The position numbers and the translations under genes were made by a program. From Xenophilus sp. E41 (GTDB lineage Bacteria; Pseudomonadota; Gammaproteobacteria; Burkholderiales; Burkholderiaceae_C), in the NCBI RefSeq assembly GCF_003671765.1, contig NZ_QPIB01000001.1, forward strand, positions 124,001 to 188,000: a stretch of 64,000 nucleotides of DNA, given 5' to 3'. Every line of letters starts with the position of its first letter. Positions within the stretch are counted from its first letter, which is position 1. Below, piece by piece: positions 43,438 through 52,275 of the stretch. The notes under the pieces were generated by a model. The model was not told where the DNA came from. It did no database searches and saw only the letters and a list, made by a program, of their open reading frames with translations.

Positions 43438-44492
43438 ACGCGCTGCCGCCGATCGGCTGCAACGGGCGTGGCGCACAGCAATCCTCGCTGGAGTGGCCGG
43501 TCTCGCTGACCGAGCCGCCGCTGGAGGAGCAGTTCCGCCTGGTCAAGGAGGCCGACGTGTTCGACGGCTTCGACCGGTTGCCCGGCGCAGGCGAGGTCGA
43601 GCGCTACCGCGACTGTATCGCCCGCCACGCCCTGCCCGTGCACACGGCGAGCTGGTTCTACGCCGTGGGCCGCGACGAGGCACAGTTGCCCGCCAAGATC
43701 GAACTGGCCGCCGACGTGGGCGCCAAGGCGCACAACATCATGCTGTACTGGCACGATGGCAGCGGCCGCCCGATCACCGACGACGAGGTGGCCGACTTCT
43801 ACCTGCGCGCCTATGACCTCGGCATGGCGCGCGGCGTGGAACCGATGCTCGAATACCACGTCAACATGTGGAGCGAGGACCCGCGCCGGGTCGCCCGCGT
43901 GGCCGAGCGCGTGCGTGCGCGCGGCGTGCACTTCTGGTTCACGCTCGACTACAGCCATGCGATCTTCAAGATCGGGAATGCGCAGGAGCTCGCCATCTGC
44001 GGGCTCACCGACGACGTGGCAACCGGGCGTGCGGTGCTCGACCCTCGGTGCGACGACAGCTTCGTCGATCGATGGCTGGCCATGGGCATCGTGCGCTGGC
44101 TACAGGTGCGCGCCGTGGCGCCCAACGGGCCGCGCAATGTATGGTCGATCGCCGATCCGACCCTGGCCGTGGCCGCGGTGCCGGAGCACTCGATCTTTCC
44201 CTACCGCGCGGGCGAGCCGGGCCGCGGCATTCTCTACCCTTTCACCGAGCCGGCCGAGGGAGAGTGGCATTCGCCCTGGCACGATGCGGCGCTGGACTGC
44301 ACGCGCGCCGTGGTGCGCAAGGTGCTGCAGCACCACCACGGCCATGCCGATTCGCCGTTGCGCTGGATCACCACGGAAATGATCAACCTGCCCGACTACG
44401 CCCACAACGCGCGCTTCTCGCTGATCGGGCAGAACGCAGCCATTGCCGCCTACCTGCGGCGCACCTGGGACGAGATCGCAGCCCCAGCCTGA
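43434..44492 (+). CDS. Xylose isomerase-like TIM-barrel protein
   Basis: A 352-residue protein with AP-endonuclease-2/xylose-isomerase-like features: VHTASWFYAVGRDE, EPMLEYHVNMWSEDPRRV, HFWFTLDYSHAIFKIGN (metal-binding Asp/His positions), then WLQVRAVAPNGPRNVW. Sugar-phosphate isomerases, epimerases and some aromatic-pathway enzymes share this fold. GTG 43434 overlaps the preceding TGA. Co-transcription with the Rieske enzyme and binding protein points to a common catabolic pathway. Exact reaction unknown. Confidence 0.8.
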   Translation: MNALPPIGCNGRGAQQSSLEWPVSLTEPPLEEQFRLVKEADVFDGFDRLPGAGEVERYRDCIARHALPVHTASWFYAVGRDEAQLPAKIELAADVGAKAHNIMLYWHDGSGRPITDDEVADFYLRAYDLGMARGVEPMLEYHVNMWSEDPRRVARVAERVRARGVHFWFTLDYSHAIFKIGNAQELAICGLTDDVATGRAVLDPRCDDSFVDRWLAMGIVRWLQVRAVAPNGPRNVWSIADPTLAVAAVPEHSIFPYRAGEPGRGILYPFTEPAEGEWHSPWHDAALDCTRAVVRKVLQHHHGHADSPLRWITTEMINLPDYAHNARFSLIGQNAAIAAYLRRTWDEIAAPA

Positions 44493-44495
44493 GAC

Positions 44496-45212
44496 TCAGG
44501 CGCGCGGCGCACCGGTCGCCAGGTGGTCCAGCACCACGCGGCAGATGTGCGCGCGCCAAGCCGTGCGGCGCGACTTCTTCATCAGGTCGCCACCGAGCCA
44601 GACGGAGCAGGTGTACTGGTTCGACAGGTAGAAGAAGCCCAGCGACATGATCGTCATGAGCGTGTGCTCGGGCGTGGCGTCGGCACGGAAGACGCCGCGC
44701 GCCTGGCCCGCCTCCAGGATGCGCGTCACCGTCTGGACGAGCGGGAAGGAGGTCGGTCCGATCTGCTCCGACTGCTCGATGTGCCGCCCCCGCAGCAGGT
44801 TCTCGTTCATGAGCAGACGCACCAGCTTCGGGCTGGCCGCATAGTGGTCCCACGAATGTTCGATGAGCTGACGCATCGCTGCCACGGGGTCGTCGGGCTG
44901 CACGAAATTGCGCTGCGCGCCGATCATGTCGGCATAGATCTGCTCCAGCACGGCCTGGTAGAGCCGCTCCTTGTTGCCGTAGTAGTAATACAGCATGCGG
45001 TCGACCGTGCCCGCCTGGCTGCTGATGCGTTCGATGCGTGCGCCGGCAAAGCCATGCTCGGCAAATTCTTCCATGGCGGCCGCCAGGATGCGGTTCTCGA
45101 TCTGGTCGCCCGGATCGCGCTGCAACTTGCGCCGGGTCGGGCCGCCGGCGCTGGAAGCCGGGCCCGGGGCGGCGGTCGGGGCGCGGACGGGCTGTCGAGG
45201 TTTCGCTGGCAC
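44496..45212 (-). CDS. TetR family transcriptional regulator
   Basis: A 238-residue regulator with a Pro/Ala-rich leader of ~35 residues and the TetR HTH at ~40-85 (IENRILAAAMEEFAEHGFAGARIERISSQAGTVDRMLYYYYGNKERLYQAV, quoted in parts: ILAAAMEEFAEHGFAG and MLYYYYGNKERLY). The C-terminal ligand domain resembles TetR_C of RutR/CadR type. It is convergent with the Rieske cluster (3 bp between stops) and is its probable regulator. GTG 45212 is the best start; its upstream side is shared with the divergent kinase gene. Confidence 0.85.
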   Translation of the reverse strand: MPAKPRQPVRAPTAAPGPASSAGGPTRRKLQRDPGDQIENRILAAAMEEFAEHGFAGARIERISSQAGTVDRMLYYYYGNKERLYQAVLEQIYADMIGAQRNFVQPDDPVAAMRQLIEHSWDHYAASPKLVRLLMNENLLRGRHIEQSEQIGPTSFPLVQTVTRILEAGQARGVFRADATPEHTLMTIMSLGFFYLSNQYTCSVWLGGDLMKKSRRTAWRAHICRVVLDHLATGAPRA

Positions 45213-45299
45213 GTGAGGGAGGTCCTTCGGATGGCTCAAGAGGCATTGTCCATGAGCAGCCCGGGTACAGTGCCGCCGCTGCTGGTAGGCTCGCCCCCC

Positions 45300-46679
45300 G
45301 TGAACCTGCGCACCAAGATCGTCGCCCTGGCCGTGGCCCCGCTGCTGGTGGCGCTGCTTCTGGTGGCGCTGGCCGTGCGCCACCAGGAGCGCGACCTGGC
45401 GCAGCGTGAACGGGTGCTGATCGAGCAGAGCTACATGGCGCAGCGCCGCAGCGAGTTGCGCAGCTACGTCGACCTCGCAGTGAGCATCGTGCGGCCGCTG
45501 TACGAGGCCGGCCAGGACGACGAGGCCACGCGCGCCGAGGCGCTGCGGCGGCTGGCCGCGCTGGACTACGGCAGCGACGGCTATTTCTTCGTCTACGACC
45601 TGCAGGGCCGCTCGCTGATGCATTCGCGCCAGCCCGAGCTGGTGGGCCAGAACCTGTGGGACCTGCGCGATTCGCAGGGCCGCTACACCATCCGCGAGCT
45701 CATCGCCGGCGCGCAGCGCGGCGGCGGCAGCTACGTCGAATACGAATGGCGCAAGCCCTCGCTGGGCACGGCCGCCCCCAAGCTGGGCTACGTGACGGCC
45801 TTCCCGCGCTGGAACTGGATGGTCGGCACCGGCCTGTACCAGGACGACATTCAGTCCACCATGGATTCGCTGGACCGGCAGATCAGCAGCAATGTGACGA
45901 CCACGCTGCTGTGGATCGCCGGCATCGCCGCGCTGTGCCTGGCGGCCGTGAGCGCGGGCGGACTGGCGCTCAACCTCAGCGAACACCGCGTGGCCGAGGC
46001 GAAGTTGCGCCTCCTGGCGCGGCGCGTGGTGCAGTCGCAGGAAGAGGAGCGCGGCCACCTCGCGCGCGAGTTGCACGACGGCACGAGCCAGACGCTGGTG
46101 TCGGCCAAGCTGCTGATCGAATCGGCCGTCGATGCGCTGGCGCGCGAGCAGCGGCCGGTACCGCCGGCGCTGCCCAAGGCGCTGCAGCGGCTGGGCGATT
46201 CGCTCACCGAGGTGCGTCGCATCTCGCACCGGCTGCGCCCTGCCCTGCTCGACACGTTGGGCCTGCCGGCCGCCATCGAGCGGCTGGTCGACGAGTTCGG
46301 CGAGGACGGCACGCTGACGGCCACCCTCGACGTGCAGGGCGAGCCCTTCGAGCTGTCGCCCGACGTGAAGACCGCGCTCTTCCGTGTCGCACAGGAGGCG
46401 CTGACCAACGTGCACAAACATGCGCGCGCCCGCCGGGTGCACATCGTGCTGCGCTTCGATGCCGCCACGGGCGTGCGGCTCGACGTGGAGGACGACGGCG
46501 CCGGCTTCGACGTCGAGGCCACGCAGGCCGACCCTCGCCGCGGCATCGGCCTGCGCAACATGCGCGAGCGCCTGGGCGCCATCGATGGCCAGCTCCACAT
46601 GCGCTCGGGCGCGGGCCGCACCACCATCACCGCCGAGGTGCCCGCCGCGAGCGCCCGCGCGGAAGGAGCCAGCGCATGA
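45300..46679 (+). CDS. Cache-domain sensor histidine kinase (NarL-partner type)
   Basis: A 459-residue kinase: N-terminal helix (~5-25), periplasmic single-cache domain with LAALDYGSDGYFFVYDLQGR and GYVTAFPRWNWMVGTGLYQDD, second helix (~200-222), then HisKA_3 (QEEERGHLARELHDGTSQ, His in ELHDG) and HATPase (AQEALTNVHKHA, DDGAGFD, GIGLRNMRERL). GTG 45300 is preferred because it gives the usual short N-terminus and leaves room for divergent promoters; ATG 45231 has a better Shine-Dalgarno, and ATG 45252 is also in frame. Cache domains of this type bind small carboxylates. Confidence 0.88.
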   Translation: MNLRTKIVALAVAPLLVALLLVALAVRHQERDLAQRERVLIEQSYMAQRRSELRSYVDLAVSIVRPLYEAGQDDEATRAEALRRLAALDYGSDGYFFVYDLQGRSLMHSRQPELVGQNLWDLRDSQGRYTIRELIAGAQRGGGSYVEYEWRKPSLGTAAPKLGYVTAFPRWNWMVGTGLYQDDIQSTMDSLDRQISSNVTTTLLWIAGIAALCLAAVSAGGLALNLSEHRVAEAKLRLLARRVVQSQEEERGHLARELHDGTSQTLVSAKLLIESAVDALAREQRPVPPALPKALQRLGDSLTEVRRISHRLRPALLDTLGLPAAIERLVDEFGEDGTLTATLDVQGEPFELSPDVKTALFRVAQEALTNVHKHARARRVHIVLRFDAATGVRLDVEDDGAGFDVEATQADPRRGIGLRNMRERLGAIDGQLHMRSGAGRTTITAEVPAASARAEGASA

Positions 46680-47314
46680 GCACTGCAGCGCCCGTGCGAC
46701 TCTTCCTCGTCGACGACCACCCGCTGGTGCGCGACGGCCTGCGCGCGCGCCTGGGCGCGATGCCGGGGCTGGAGATCGTGGGCGAGGCGGGCAGCGCCGC
46801 CGAGGCGCTGGCACAGGTCGACGCCTTGCGCCCCGACCTGATGCTGGTCGACGTCGGCATGAAGGACATGAACGGCATCGAGCTGGCCGCGCTGCTGCTG
46901 CAGCGTTCCGCGCCGCCGCACGTCGTGATGCTGAGCATGTACGACAACCCCGAGTACGTGCAGCGCGCGCTGCAGGCGGGCGCGCACGGCTACGTGCTCA
47001 AGGACGCGCCCGCCTCGGAAATCGTGGCCGCGATCGAGGCGGTGTCGGCCGGCGGCACCTTCCTCAGCCCCGCGGTATCGAAGAAGCTGTTTCGCAACCA
47101 GGCGGCACGGCCCTTGCTCACGCCCCGGGAGGCCGAGATCCTCACCGCGCTGGGCCGCGGCGAATCGAGCAAGCAGATCGCCCGCAGCCTGGGCCTGAGC
47201 GTGCGCACCGTCGACGCCCACCGCCAGAGCATCAAGCGCCGCCTGGGCATCGACGGCCAGGCCGAGCTCATCAAGTACGCGGTGGAGCACACGCGGCAGT
47301 TCGGCGGCGGCTGA
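46676..47314 (+). CDS. NarL/FixJ-type response regulator
   Basis: A 212-residue regulator: receiver domain with DD (residues 13-14), phospho-acceptor Asp in LMLVDVGMKDMNG and Lys in GYVLKDAPASE; C-terminal LuxR HTH with LTPREAEILTALGRGESSKQIARSLGLS (given here as LTPREAEIL and SSKQIARSLGLS). It overlaps the kinase gene by 4 bp. cstA starts 127 bp downstream with an inverted-repeat site between, so this pair probably controls cstA-ybdD. Confidence 0.93.
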   Translation: MSTAAPVRLFLVDDHPLVRDGLRARLGAMPGLEIVGEAGSAAEALAQVDALRPDLMLVDVGMKDMNGIELAALLLQRSAPPHVVMLSMYDNPEYVQRALQAGAHGYVLKDAPASEIVAAIEAVSAGGTFLSPAVSKKLFRNQAARPLLTPREAEILTALGRGESSKQIARSLGLSVRTVDAHRQSIKRRLGIDGQAELIKYAVEHTRQFGGG

Positions 47315-47329
47315 ACCGCGGGGCGCATC

Positions 47330-47348
47330 CCTAGGGTTGTCCCTTAGG
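47330..47348. promoter_or_regulatory. Inverted repeat upstream of cstA
   Basis: CCTAGGG-TTGT-CCCTTAGG: arms match apart from one inserted base. It lies 15 bp after the response-regulator stop and 94 bp before the cstA ATG, a fitting place for an activator site of the NarL-type regulator. Confidence 0.5.
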
Positions 47349-47441
47349 CAATCCTGCGCAAGCCGCCTGCGCACTGCAACCGATGCGCCGCCGCCTTGCA
47401 CAAGAAAGACTCCCGGGGTTCCAACCCGAGGAGACATCATC

Positions 47442-49508
47442 ATGCACAGCATCCGCCGCCACCTGGTGTGGCTGGTCGTGGCCGTGGTCGGCGCCTTCGC
47501 GCTCGGCACCGTGGCCCTCAGCCGGGGCGAAAGCATCAACGCGTTGTGGGTGGTCACGGCCGCCATCTGCGTCTACCTGATCGCCTACCGCTACTACAGC
47601 CTCTTCATCGCCGACAAGGTGCTCGGCCTGGACGGCAGCCGCAAGACGCCGGCGCACCGCCACAACGACGGCCTGGACTACGTGCCGACCGACAAGAACG
47701 TGCTGTTCGGCCACCACTTCGCGGCCATCGCGGGCGCGGGCCCGCTGGTGGGCCCGGTGCTGGCGGCGCAGATGGGCTACCTGCCCGGCCTGCTGTGGGT
47801 GCTGGCGGGCGTGGTGTTCGCCGGCGCGGTGCAGGACTTCATCATCCTTTTCATCTCCACGCGGCGCGACGGCCGCTCGCTGGGCGACCTGGTCAAGCAG
47901 GAGATGGGCGTGGTGCCCGGCATGATCGCCCTCTTCGGCACCTTCATGATCATGATCATCATCCTGGCGGTGCTGGCCCTGATCGTGGTGAAGGCGCTGG
48001 CCGAGTCTCCCTGGGGCACCTTCACCGTGGCGGCGACCATTCCGGTGGCGGTGTTCATGGGCCTGTACCTGCGCTACATCCGCCCGGGCCGCATCGGCGA
48101 AGTCTCCATCATCGGCTTCGTGCTGCTGATGGCGGCCATCTTCGGCGGCCAGGCCGTGAGCCAGAGCCCGACGTGGGCGCCGCTCTTCACCTTCGACGGC
48201 AAGGCGCTCACCTGGATGCTGGTGGGCTACGGCTTCGTGGCCGCCAGCCTGCCGGTGTGGCTGCTGCTGGCGCCGCGCGACTACCTCTCGACCTTCCTGA
48301 AGATCGGCACCATCGTCGCGCTGGCCATCGGCATCGTGTTCGTGATGCCCACGCTGCAGATGCCGGCGCTTACGCAGTTCGCGCAGGGCAACGGGCCGGT
48401 GTGGTCGGGCAGCCTGTTCCCCTTCCTCTTCATCACCATCGCCTGCGGCGCGGTGTCGGGCTTCCACGCGCTGATCTCCTCGGGGACCACGCCCAAGATG
48501 CTGGACAACGAGAAGCACGCCCGCTTCATCGGCTACGGAGGCATGCTGGCCGAGTCCTTCGTCGCGGTGATGGCACTCGTCGCGGCCTCGTGCATCGAGC
48601 CGGGCGTGTACTTCGCGATGAACAGCCCCGCCGCGCTGGTCGGCAGCACGCCCGAAGCCGTGGCGAAGGTGATCTCCGGCTGGGGCTTCACCGTCACGCC
48701 CGACATGCTGCTGCAGACCGCCAAGGACGTGGGCGAAAGCACCATCCTCGGCCGCGCCGGCGGCGCGCCGACCCTGGCCGTGGGCATGGCCCACATCCTG
48801 CACCAGGCCATCGGCGGCCCCGCCATGATGGCCTTCTGGTACCACTTCGCGATCCTGTTCGAGGCGCTGTTCATCCTCACCGCCGTCGACGCCGGCACCC
48901 GCGCCGGCCGCTTCATGCTGCAGGACCTGATGGGCAGCTTCGTGCCCGCGCTCAAGCGCACCGACTCGCTGCCCGCCAACCTCTTCGCCACCGCACTCAC
49001 CGTGGCGGCCTGGGGCTACTTCCTCTACCAGGGCGTGGTCGATCCGCTGGGCGGCATCAACACGCTGTGGCCGCTGTTCGGCATCTCCAACCAGATGCTG
49101 GCCGCCGTGGCGCTGATGCTGGGCGTGGTGGTGCTGTTCCGCATGAAGCGCGAGCGCTACGCCTGGGTGGCGGCAGCGCCGGCGGCCTGGCTGCTGGCCT
49201 GCACGCTCACGGCCGGCTGGCAGAAGATCTTCTCGGCCGACCCGAAGGTGGGCTTCCTGTCGCACGCCGCGCGCTACACCGAGGGCCTGGCCAACGGCGT
49301 GCTGGTGGCGCCGGCCAAGACGCCCGAGGCGATGGCCCGCATCGTCTTCAACGACCGGCTCGACGCCGGGCTGTGCGCCCTGTTCATGTTCGTGGTGCTG
49401 AGCGTGCTGGTCTACAGCATCAAGGCCTGCCTGGCCGCGCGCGCCGCCAACCGGCCGACCGTGCACGAGACGCCCTACGAGCCGCTCGCGGCAGCGCCCG
49501 CGCGATGA
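47442..49508 (+). CDS. cstA: CstA/BtsT family pyruvate/peptide transporter
   Basis: A 688-residue inner-membrane protein with about 16-18 hydrophobic helices. CstA landmarks: GHHFAAIAGAGPLVGPVLAAQMGYLPG, GAVQDFIILFISTRRDGRSLG, TIACGAVSGFHALISSGTTPKML and LFGISNQMLAAVAL (all in the order seen in E. coli CstA and BtsT). CstA/BtsT import pyruvate and were named for carbon-starvation peptide uptake. CGAGGAGACATCATC is the ribosome-binding region. It is coupled to ybdD by ATGA and sits behind a two-component system. Confidence 0.95.
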   Translation: MHSIRRHLVWLVVAVVGAFALGTVALSRGESINALWVVTAAICVYLIAYRYYSLFIADKVLGLDGSRKTPAHRHNDGLDYVPTDKNVLFGHHFAAIAGAGPLVGPVLAAQMGYLPGLLWVLAGVVFAGAVQDFIILFISTRRDGRSLGDLVKQEMGVVPGMIALFGTFMIMIIILAVLALIVVKALAESPWGTFTVAATIPVAVFMGLYLRYIRPGRIGEVSIIGFVLLMAAIFGGQAVSQSPTWAPLFTFDGKALTWMLVGYGFVAASLPVWLLLAPRDYLSTFLKIGTIVALAIGIVFVMPTLQMPALTQFAQGNGPVWSGSLFPFLFITIACGAVSGFHALISSGTTPKMLDNEKHARFIGYGGMLAESFVAVMALVAASCIEPGVYFAMNSPAALVGSTPEAVAKVISGWGFTVTPDMLLQTAKDVGESTILGRAGGAPTLAVGMAHILHQAIGGPAMMAFWYHFAILFEALFILTAVDAGTRAGRFMLQDLMGSFVPALKRTDSLPANLFATALTVAAWGYFLYQGVVDPLGGINTLWPLFGISNQMLAAVALMLGVVVLFRMKRERYAWVAAAPAAWLLACTLTAGWQKIFSADPKVGFLSHAARYTEGLANGVLVAPAKTPEAMARIVFNDRLDAGLCALFMFVVLSVLVYSIKACLAARAANRPTVHETPYEPLAAAPAR

Positions 49509-49735
49509 TAATGAAGCTTGGCGGCCTCGACCTGCCCGAGGCGGGGCGCTACCTCGCCCGCTCGACGCGCGCGCTGGGCCAGTCGCTCCGGCTGATGGTG
49601 GGGCTGCCCGACTACGACACCTACCTGTCGCACATGGCGGCCACCCACCCGGACCGCGCGCCGATGAGCTACGAGGCCTTCTTCCGCGAGCGGCTGGAGG
49701 CACGCTACGGCGCGGGCAAGGGACGCTGCTGCTAG
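49505..49735 (+). CDS. ybdD: YbdD/YjiX family small protein
   Basis: A 76-residue cytoplasmic protein with the family pattern: LRLMVGLPDYDTYLSHM, HPDRAPMSYEAFFRERLEARYG, and a C-terminal GRCC. It always accompanies cstA-like genes and was suggested to support CstA/BtsT function; its mechanism is unknown. ATG 49505 overlaps the cstA stop. The stop codon lies in a short tandem of two 10-bp units. Confidence 0.93.
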   Translation: MIMKLGGLDLPEAGRYLARSTRALGQSLRLMVGLPDYDTYLSHMAATHPDRAPMSYEAFFRERLEARYGAGKGRCC

Positions 49736-49811
49736 CTGCTGCTAGCTGCCGACTTGGGCCCTTGTGCCGCGTCAAGGGTCCGCCGTGTGCACCGGCCCAC
49801 AATGGCGGCCG

Positions 49812-50918
49812 ATGAACAGGCGAACCCTTCTGGCGGCCGGCGTGGGAACGGCCGCCCTGGCGGCGGCGATTGCGGTGACGTGGCGTCGTGGCATGGGCTC
49901 AGCAGCGCGCTACGACACCTGGGCGCGCGGCCTGCGCTCGCCGCTGTCGCCGGCGCTGGGCGCTGCGGAATGGGTGCGCTATGCGACGCTGGCCGCGAAC
50001 AGCCACAACACGCAGCCCTGGCACTTCGCGCTTGACGGATCGGCCGCGCGGCCTCGCGCCATCACGCTGATGCCGGCCCCCGATCGCCGCACGCCGGTGG
50101 TGGATCGGGACGACCACCACCTGCATGTGAGCCTGGGTTGCGCGGCGGAGAACCTCTTGCTGGCCGCCACCCTGTCGGCCCAGGCAGGCACGCTCGAGTC
50201 CGCCGGCCCGACCGGCGTGCGCTGCGCCTTCACGGCCTCGGGGACGTCCACGGCCCACGCTCTGGCCGAGGCCATCCCCTGGCGGCAGTCCACCCGCGCC
50301 GCCTACGACCCCCAGCCGTTGGCACCCGCCGAGCTGGCGCAGCTCGAGCAGGCCGCCACCCTGCCCGGCGTCGATGTCGTGATCCTCACCGACCGCGCGC
50401 GGCGGGCCCGCCTGCGCGACCTGGTGGTGGCCGGCAACACGGCGCAGTGGCGTGACGCCGCTTTCGTCGCCGAGGTGCAGCAATGGCTGCGTTTCAACCC
50501 GGCGCAGGCCATGGCGCGGGGCGATGGCCTGTACAGCGCCACGACCGGCAATCCCAGCCTGCCGGCCTGGCTGGGACCGCTGGCTTTCCGGCTGGCGGTG
50601 CGGCCCGCGTCGGACAGCGCCCGCCAGGCGGCGCTGCTCGATGCGTCGGCAGGCGCGGTGTTGCTGTTCGCCCAGCAGGACAACGCCGCCGGCTGGGTGC
50701 AGGTCGGTCGTGCCAGCCAGCGCCTGCAACTTGCGGCCACGCGCCTGGACGTGCGGACCAGCTTCCTGAACCAGCCGGTGGAGGTGCCTTCCCTGCGCGC
50801 CGAACTGGCCGTGCTGGCCGGCCTGCCCGGGCGTCGGCCCGACCTGGTGCTGCGCTTCGGCAGAGGGCCGCGCATGCCCTGGTCGCCCCGGCGGCCGGTG
50901 GCACAGGTTCTGGCCTGA
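49812..50918 (+). CDS. Nitroreductase-like (Acg-type) FMN protein with Tat-like leader
   Basis: A 368-residue protein starting MNRRTLLAAGVGTAALAAAI, a twin-Arg leader-like segment, so it may be exported folded with FMN. The family landmark is YATLAANSHNTQPWHF, and the second nitroreductase half has LGPLAFRLAVRP and SQRLQLAATRLDV. Mycobacterial Acg is a related flavin-sequestering protein. Substrate unknown. ATG 49812 is chosen to start at the leader; ATG 49803 and an upstream ATG at 49764 are also possible. Confidence 0.82.
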   Translation: MNRRTLLAAGVGTAALAAAIAVTWRRGMGSAARYDTWARGLRSPLSPALGAAEWVRYATLAANSHNTQPWHFALDGSAARPRAITLMPAPDRRTPVVDRDDHHLHVSLGCAAENLLLAATLSAQAGTLESAGPTGVRCAFTASGTSTAHALAEAIPWRQSTRAAYDPQPLAPAELAQLEQAATLPGVDVVILTDRARRARLRDLVVAGNTAQWRDAAFVAEVQQWLRFNPAQAMARGDGLYSATTGNPSLPAWLGPLAFRLAVRPASDSARQAALLDASAGAVLLFAQQDNAAGWVQVGRASQRLQLAATRLDVRTSFLNQPVEVPSLRAELAVLAGLPGRRPDLVLRFGRGPRMPWSPRRPVAQVLA

Positions 50919-50953
50919 GCGCGGGCGGCCAACGATGCCGGCACCGAATCCGA

Positions 50954-51019
50954 TTTGTTATTGATTTCCTAGCTGCTCGCGGCCATGGGACGGGCGCCGC
51001 AGCCACTTTTTGCTCGAAA
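50954..51019 (+). repeat. Dispersed intergenic repeat, copy 9
   Basis: TTTGTTATTGATTTCCTAGC, TGCTCGCGGCC..GGGCGCCGC, then CACTTTTTGCTCGAAA. It sits between the nitroreductase-like gene and the convergent TetR gene. Confidence 0.75.
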
Positions 51020-51033
51020 CGCCGACGCGGCGC

Positions 51034-51660
51034 TCAGTCCGCCAGCTTGCGCAGCAGCCAGGCCATCGCCGCCTGCTGCGCCTTGAGGTCGCCACCCGCA
51101 TCGACCGCCAGCGCCGCGCGGTCGAAGGCCGCCGACAAGAGGTCGGCGAGGACCGGCAGCGCCACGCCGCGCGGCGTGACGCCAGCGGCGGTCAGCCCCT
51201 CGGCGAGCGTGGCCGCGGCGGCAGCCCCATCCATCGCCAGCACCTCCGCCAGGCCCAGCACGGCCGGCCCGTCGACCAGCAACAGCCGCGTGCGGCCCGG
51301 CGCCGTCATCGCACGCAGGTAGGCGTCGCTGCCGGCGACCAGCGCCTTCAGCGGCGGCAGGCCCTCGCGCGCGGCGGCGCGGATGTCCTCGGCCACGGCC
51401 GCCATCTCGCGCGCCAGCACGGCGCGGAACAGGTCGCGCTTGTCGACGAAATGGTGGTACAGCGCGCCGCGCGTGGTGCCCGCCGCGGCCACCACCTCCG
51501 GCGTGGAGGTGTCGGCATAGCCCTTCTCGACAAAGAGCCTTCGCGCCGCATCCATCAGCGCACCCCGCGTGGCCTCGGTGCGTTCGCGGTTGCTGCGCGG
51601 GGCGGGCGGGTCGACCTCGGCGGTCATGGACTTGCGATCGGCAGGGTCATCCACTGACAT
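51034..51660 (-). CDS. TetR family transcriptional regulator (AcrR-like)
   Basis: A 208-residue regulator. HTH at ~22-65: TRGALMDAARRLFVEKGYAD, TPEVVAAAGTTRGALYHHF, VDKRDLFRAV. C-terminal domain unclassified and Ala/Leu-rich. ATG 51660 is immediately beside the first of two operator-like palindromes; ATG 51627 is the alternative. Its divergent neighbour is a VOC gene whose promoter holds both palindromes, so it probably represses itself and that gene. Confidence 0.9.
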   Translation of the reverse strand: MSVDDPADRKSMTAEVDPPAPRSNRERTEATRGALMDAARRLFVEKGYADTSTPEVVAAAGTTRGALYHHFVDKRDLFRAVLAREMAAVAEDIRAAAREGLPPLKALVAGSDAYLRAMTAPGRTRLLLVDGPAVLGLAEVLAMDGAAAAATLAEGLTAAGVTPRGVALPVLADLLSAAFDRAALAVDAGGDLKAQQAAMAWLLRKLAD

Positions 51661-51708
51661 ACATACAGCCTGTACGTTAATCTTGAATAAAACATGCGGC
51701 CTGTATGT
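51661..51708. promoter_or_regulatory. Twin TetR-type operators in the divergent promoter
   Basis: ACATACAG-C-CTGTACGT (51661-51677) and ACATGCGG-C-CTGTATGT (51692-51708) are imperfect palindromes of 17 bp, both followed by TAAT, 31 bp apart (about three helical turns). They fill the gap between the tetR and VOC starts. Confidence 0.7.
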
Positions 51709-51734
51709 TAATTCAACCCTTTCGAGGAGAAGCC

Positions 51735-52178
51735 ATGTCGGCACCCTTCAAGGTCAGCAGCTACTACCCCGTCGTCATGACCCGCGACGTCGCCGGCACC
51801 GCCGCGTTCTGGCGCACGCACTTCGGCTTCGTGCCGCTGTTCACGAGCGACTGGTACGTCCACCTGCAGCTCGAAGGCGACGCCGCCGTCAACCTGGCGG
51901 TGCTCGACGGCCGCCACGCCACCATCCCCGAGGCCGCGCGCGGGCAGGTCGCGGCCGGCCTGCTGCTGAATTTCGAGGTGGAGGACGTGGACGCCTTCCA
52001 TGCCCGCGTGCAGGCCGCCGGCCTGCCGGTGCTGCTGCCGCTGCGCGACGAGGCCTTCGGCCAGCGGCACTTCATCACCCGCGACCCCAACGGCGTGCTG
52101 ATCGACGTGATCACGCCGATTCCGCCGACGGGCGAGTTCGTGCAGCAGTACGAGGCGTCGGCCCTGCCGCAGGGGTGA
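51735..52178 (+). CDS. VOC family protein under TetR control
   Basis: A 147-residue glyoxalase-fold protein: [25 protein letters not shown] at the start and [20 protein letters not shown] at the end, typical of the dioxygenase/bleomycin-resistance branch. AGGAGAAGCC lies 5 bp upstream of ATG 51735. The adjacent TetR gene and twin operators imply induction by a ligand, perhaps a toxic compound that it binds or modifies. Confidence 0.88.
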   Translation: MSAPFKVSSYYPVVMTRDVAGTAAFWRTHFGFVPLFTSDWYVHLQLEGDAAVNLAVLDGRHATIPEAARGQVAAGLLLNFEVEDVDAFHARVQAAGLPVLLPLRDEAFGQRHFITRDPNGVLIDVITPIPPTGEFVQQYEASALPQG

Positions 52179-52198
52179 CGCACGGCGGGGGCCGCAGC

Positions 52199-52263
52199 CG
52201 CTATAGACTTCATAGCGTGCCGTGCCCGCCCCGTGGGCGTGAGCGGCCCATTCGCCCCCAAAT
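52199..52263 (+). repeat. Dispersed intergenic repeat, copy 10
   Basis: GCTATAGACTTCATAGCGTG, CCGTGCCCGCCCCGTGGGCG, TGAGCGGCCCATTCGCCCCC. It lies in the 97-bp gap before the M23 peptidase gene. Confidence 0.72.
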
Positions 52264-52275
52264 CCCGCGCCCTGC

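Noticed and set aside
49727-49746. Two tandem 10-bp units TGCTGCTAGC at the ybdD stop
   Set aside because: Only two copies; slippage or chance is enough, and the ybdD C-terminus (GRCC) is family-typical.
47331-49802. Open 823-codon minus frame across cstA
   Set aside because: It is rich in His/Gln/Gly/Arg low complexity and mirrors cstA codons; no start or signal.
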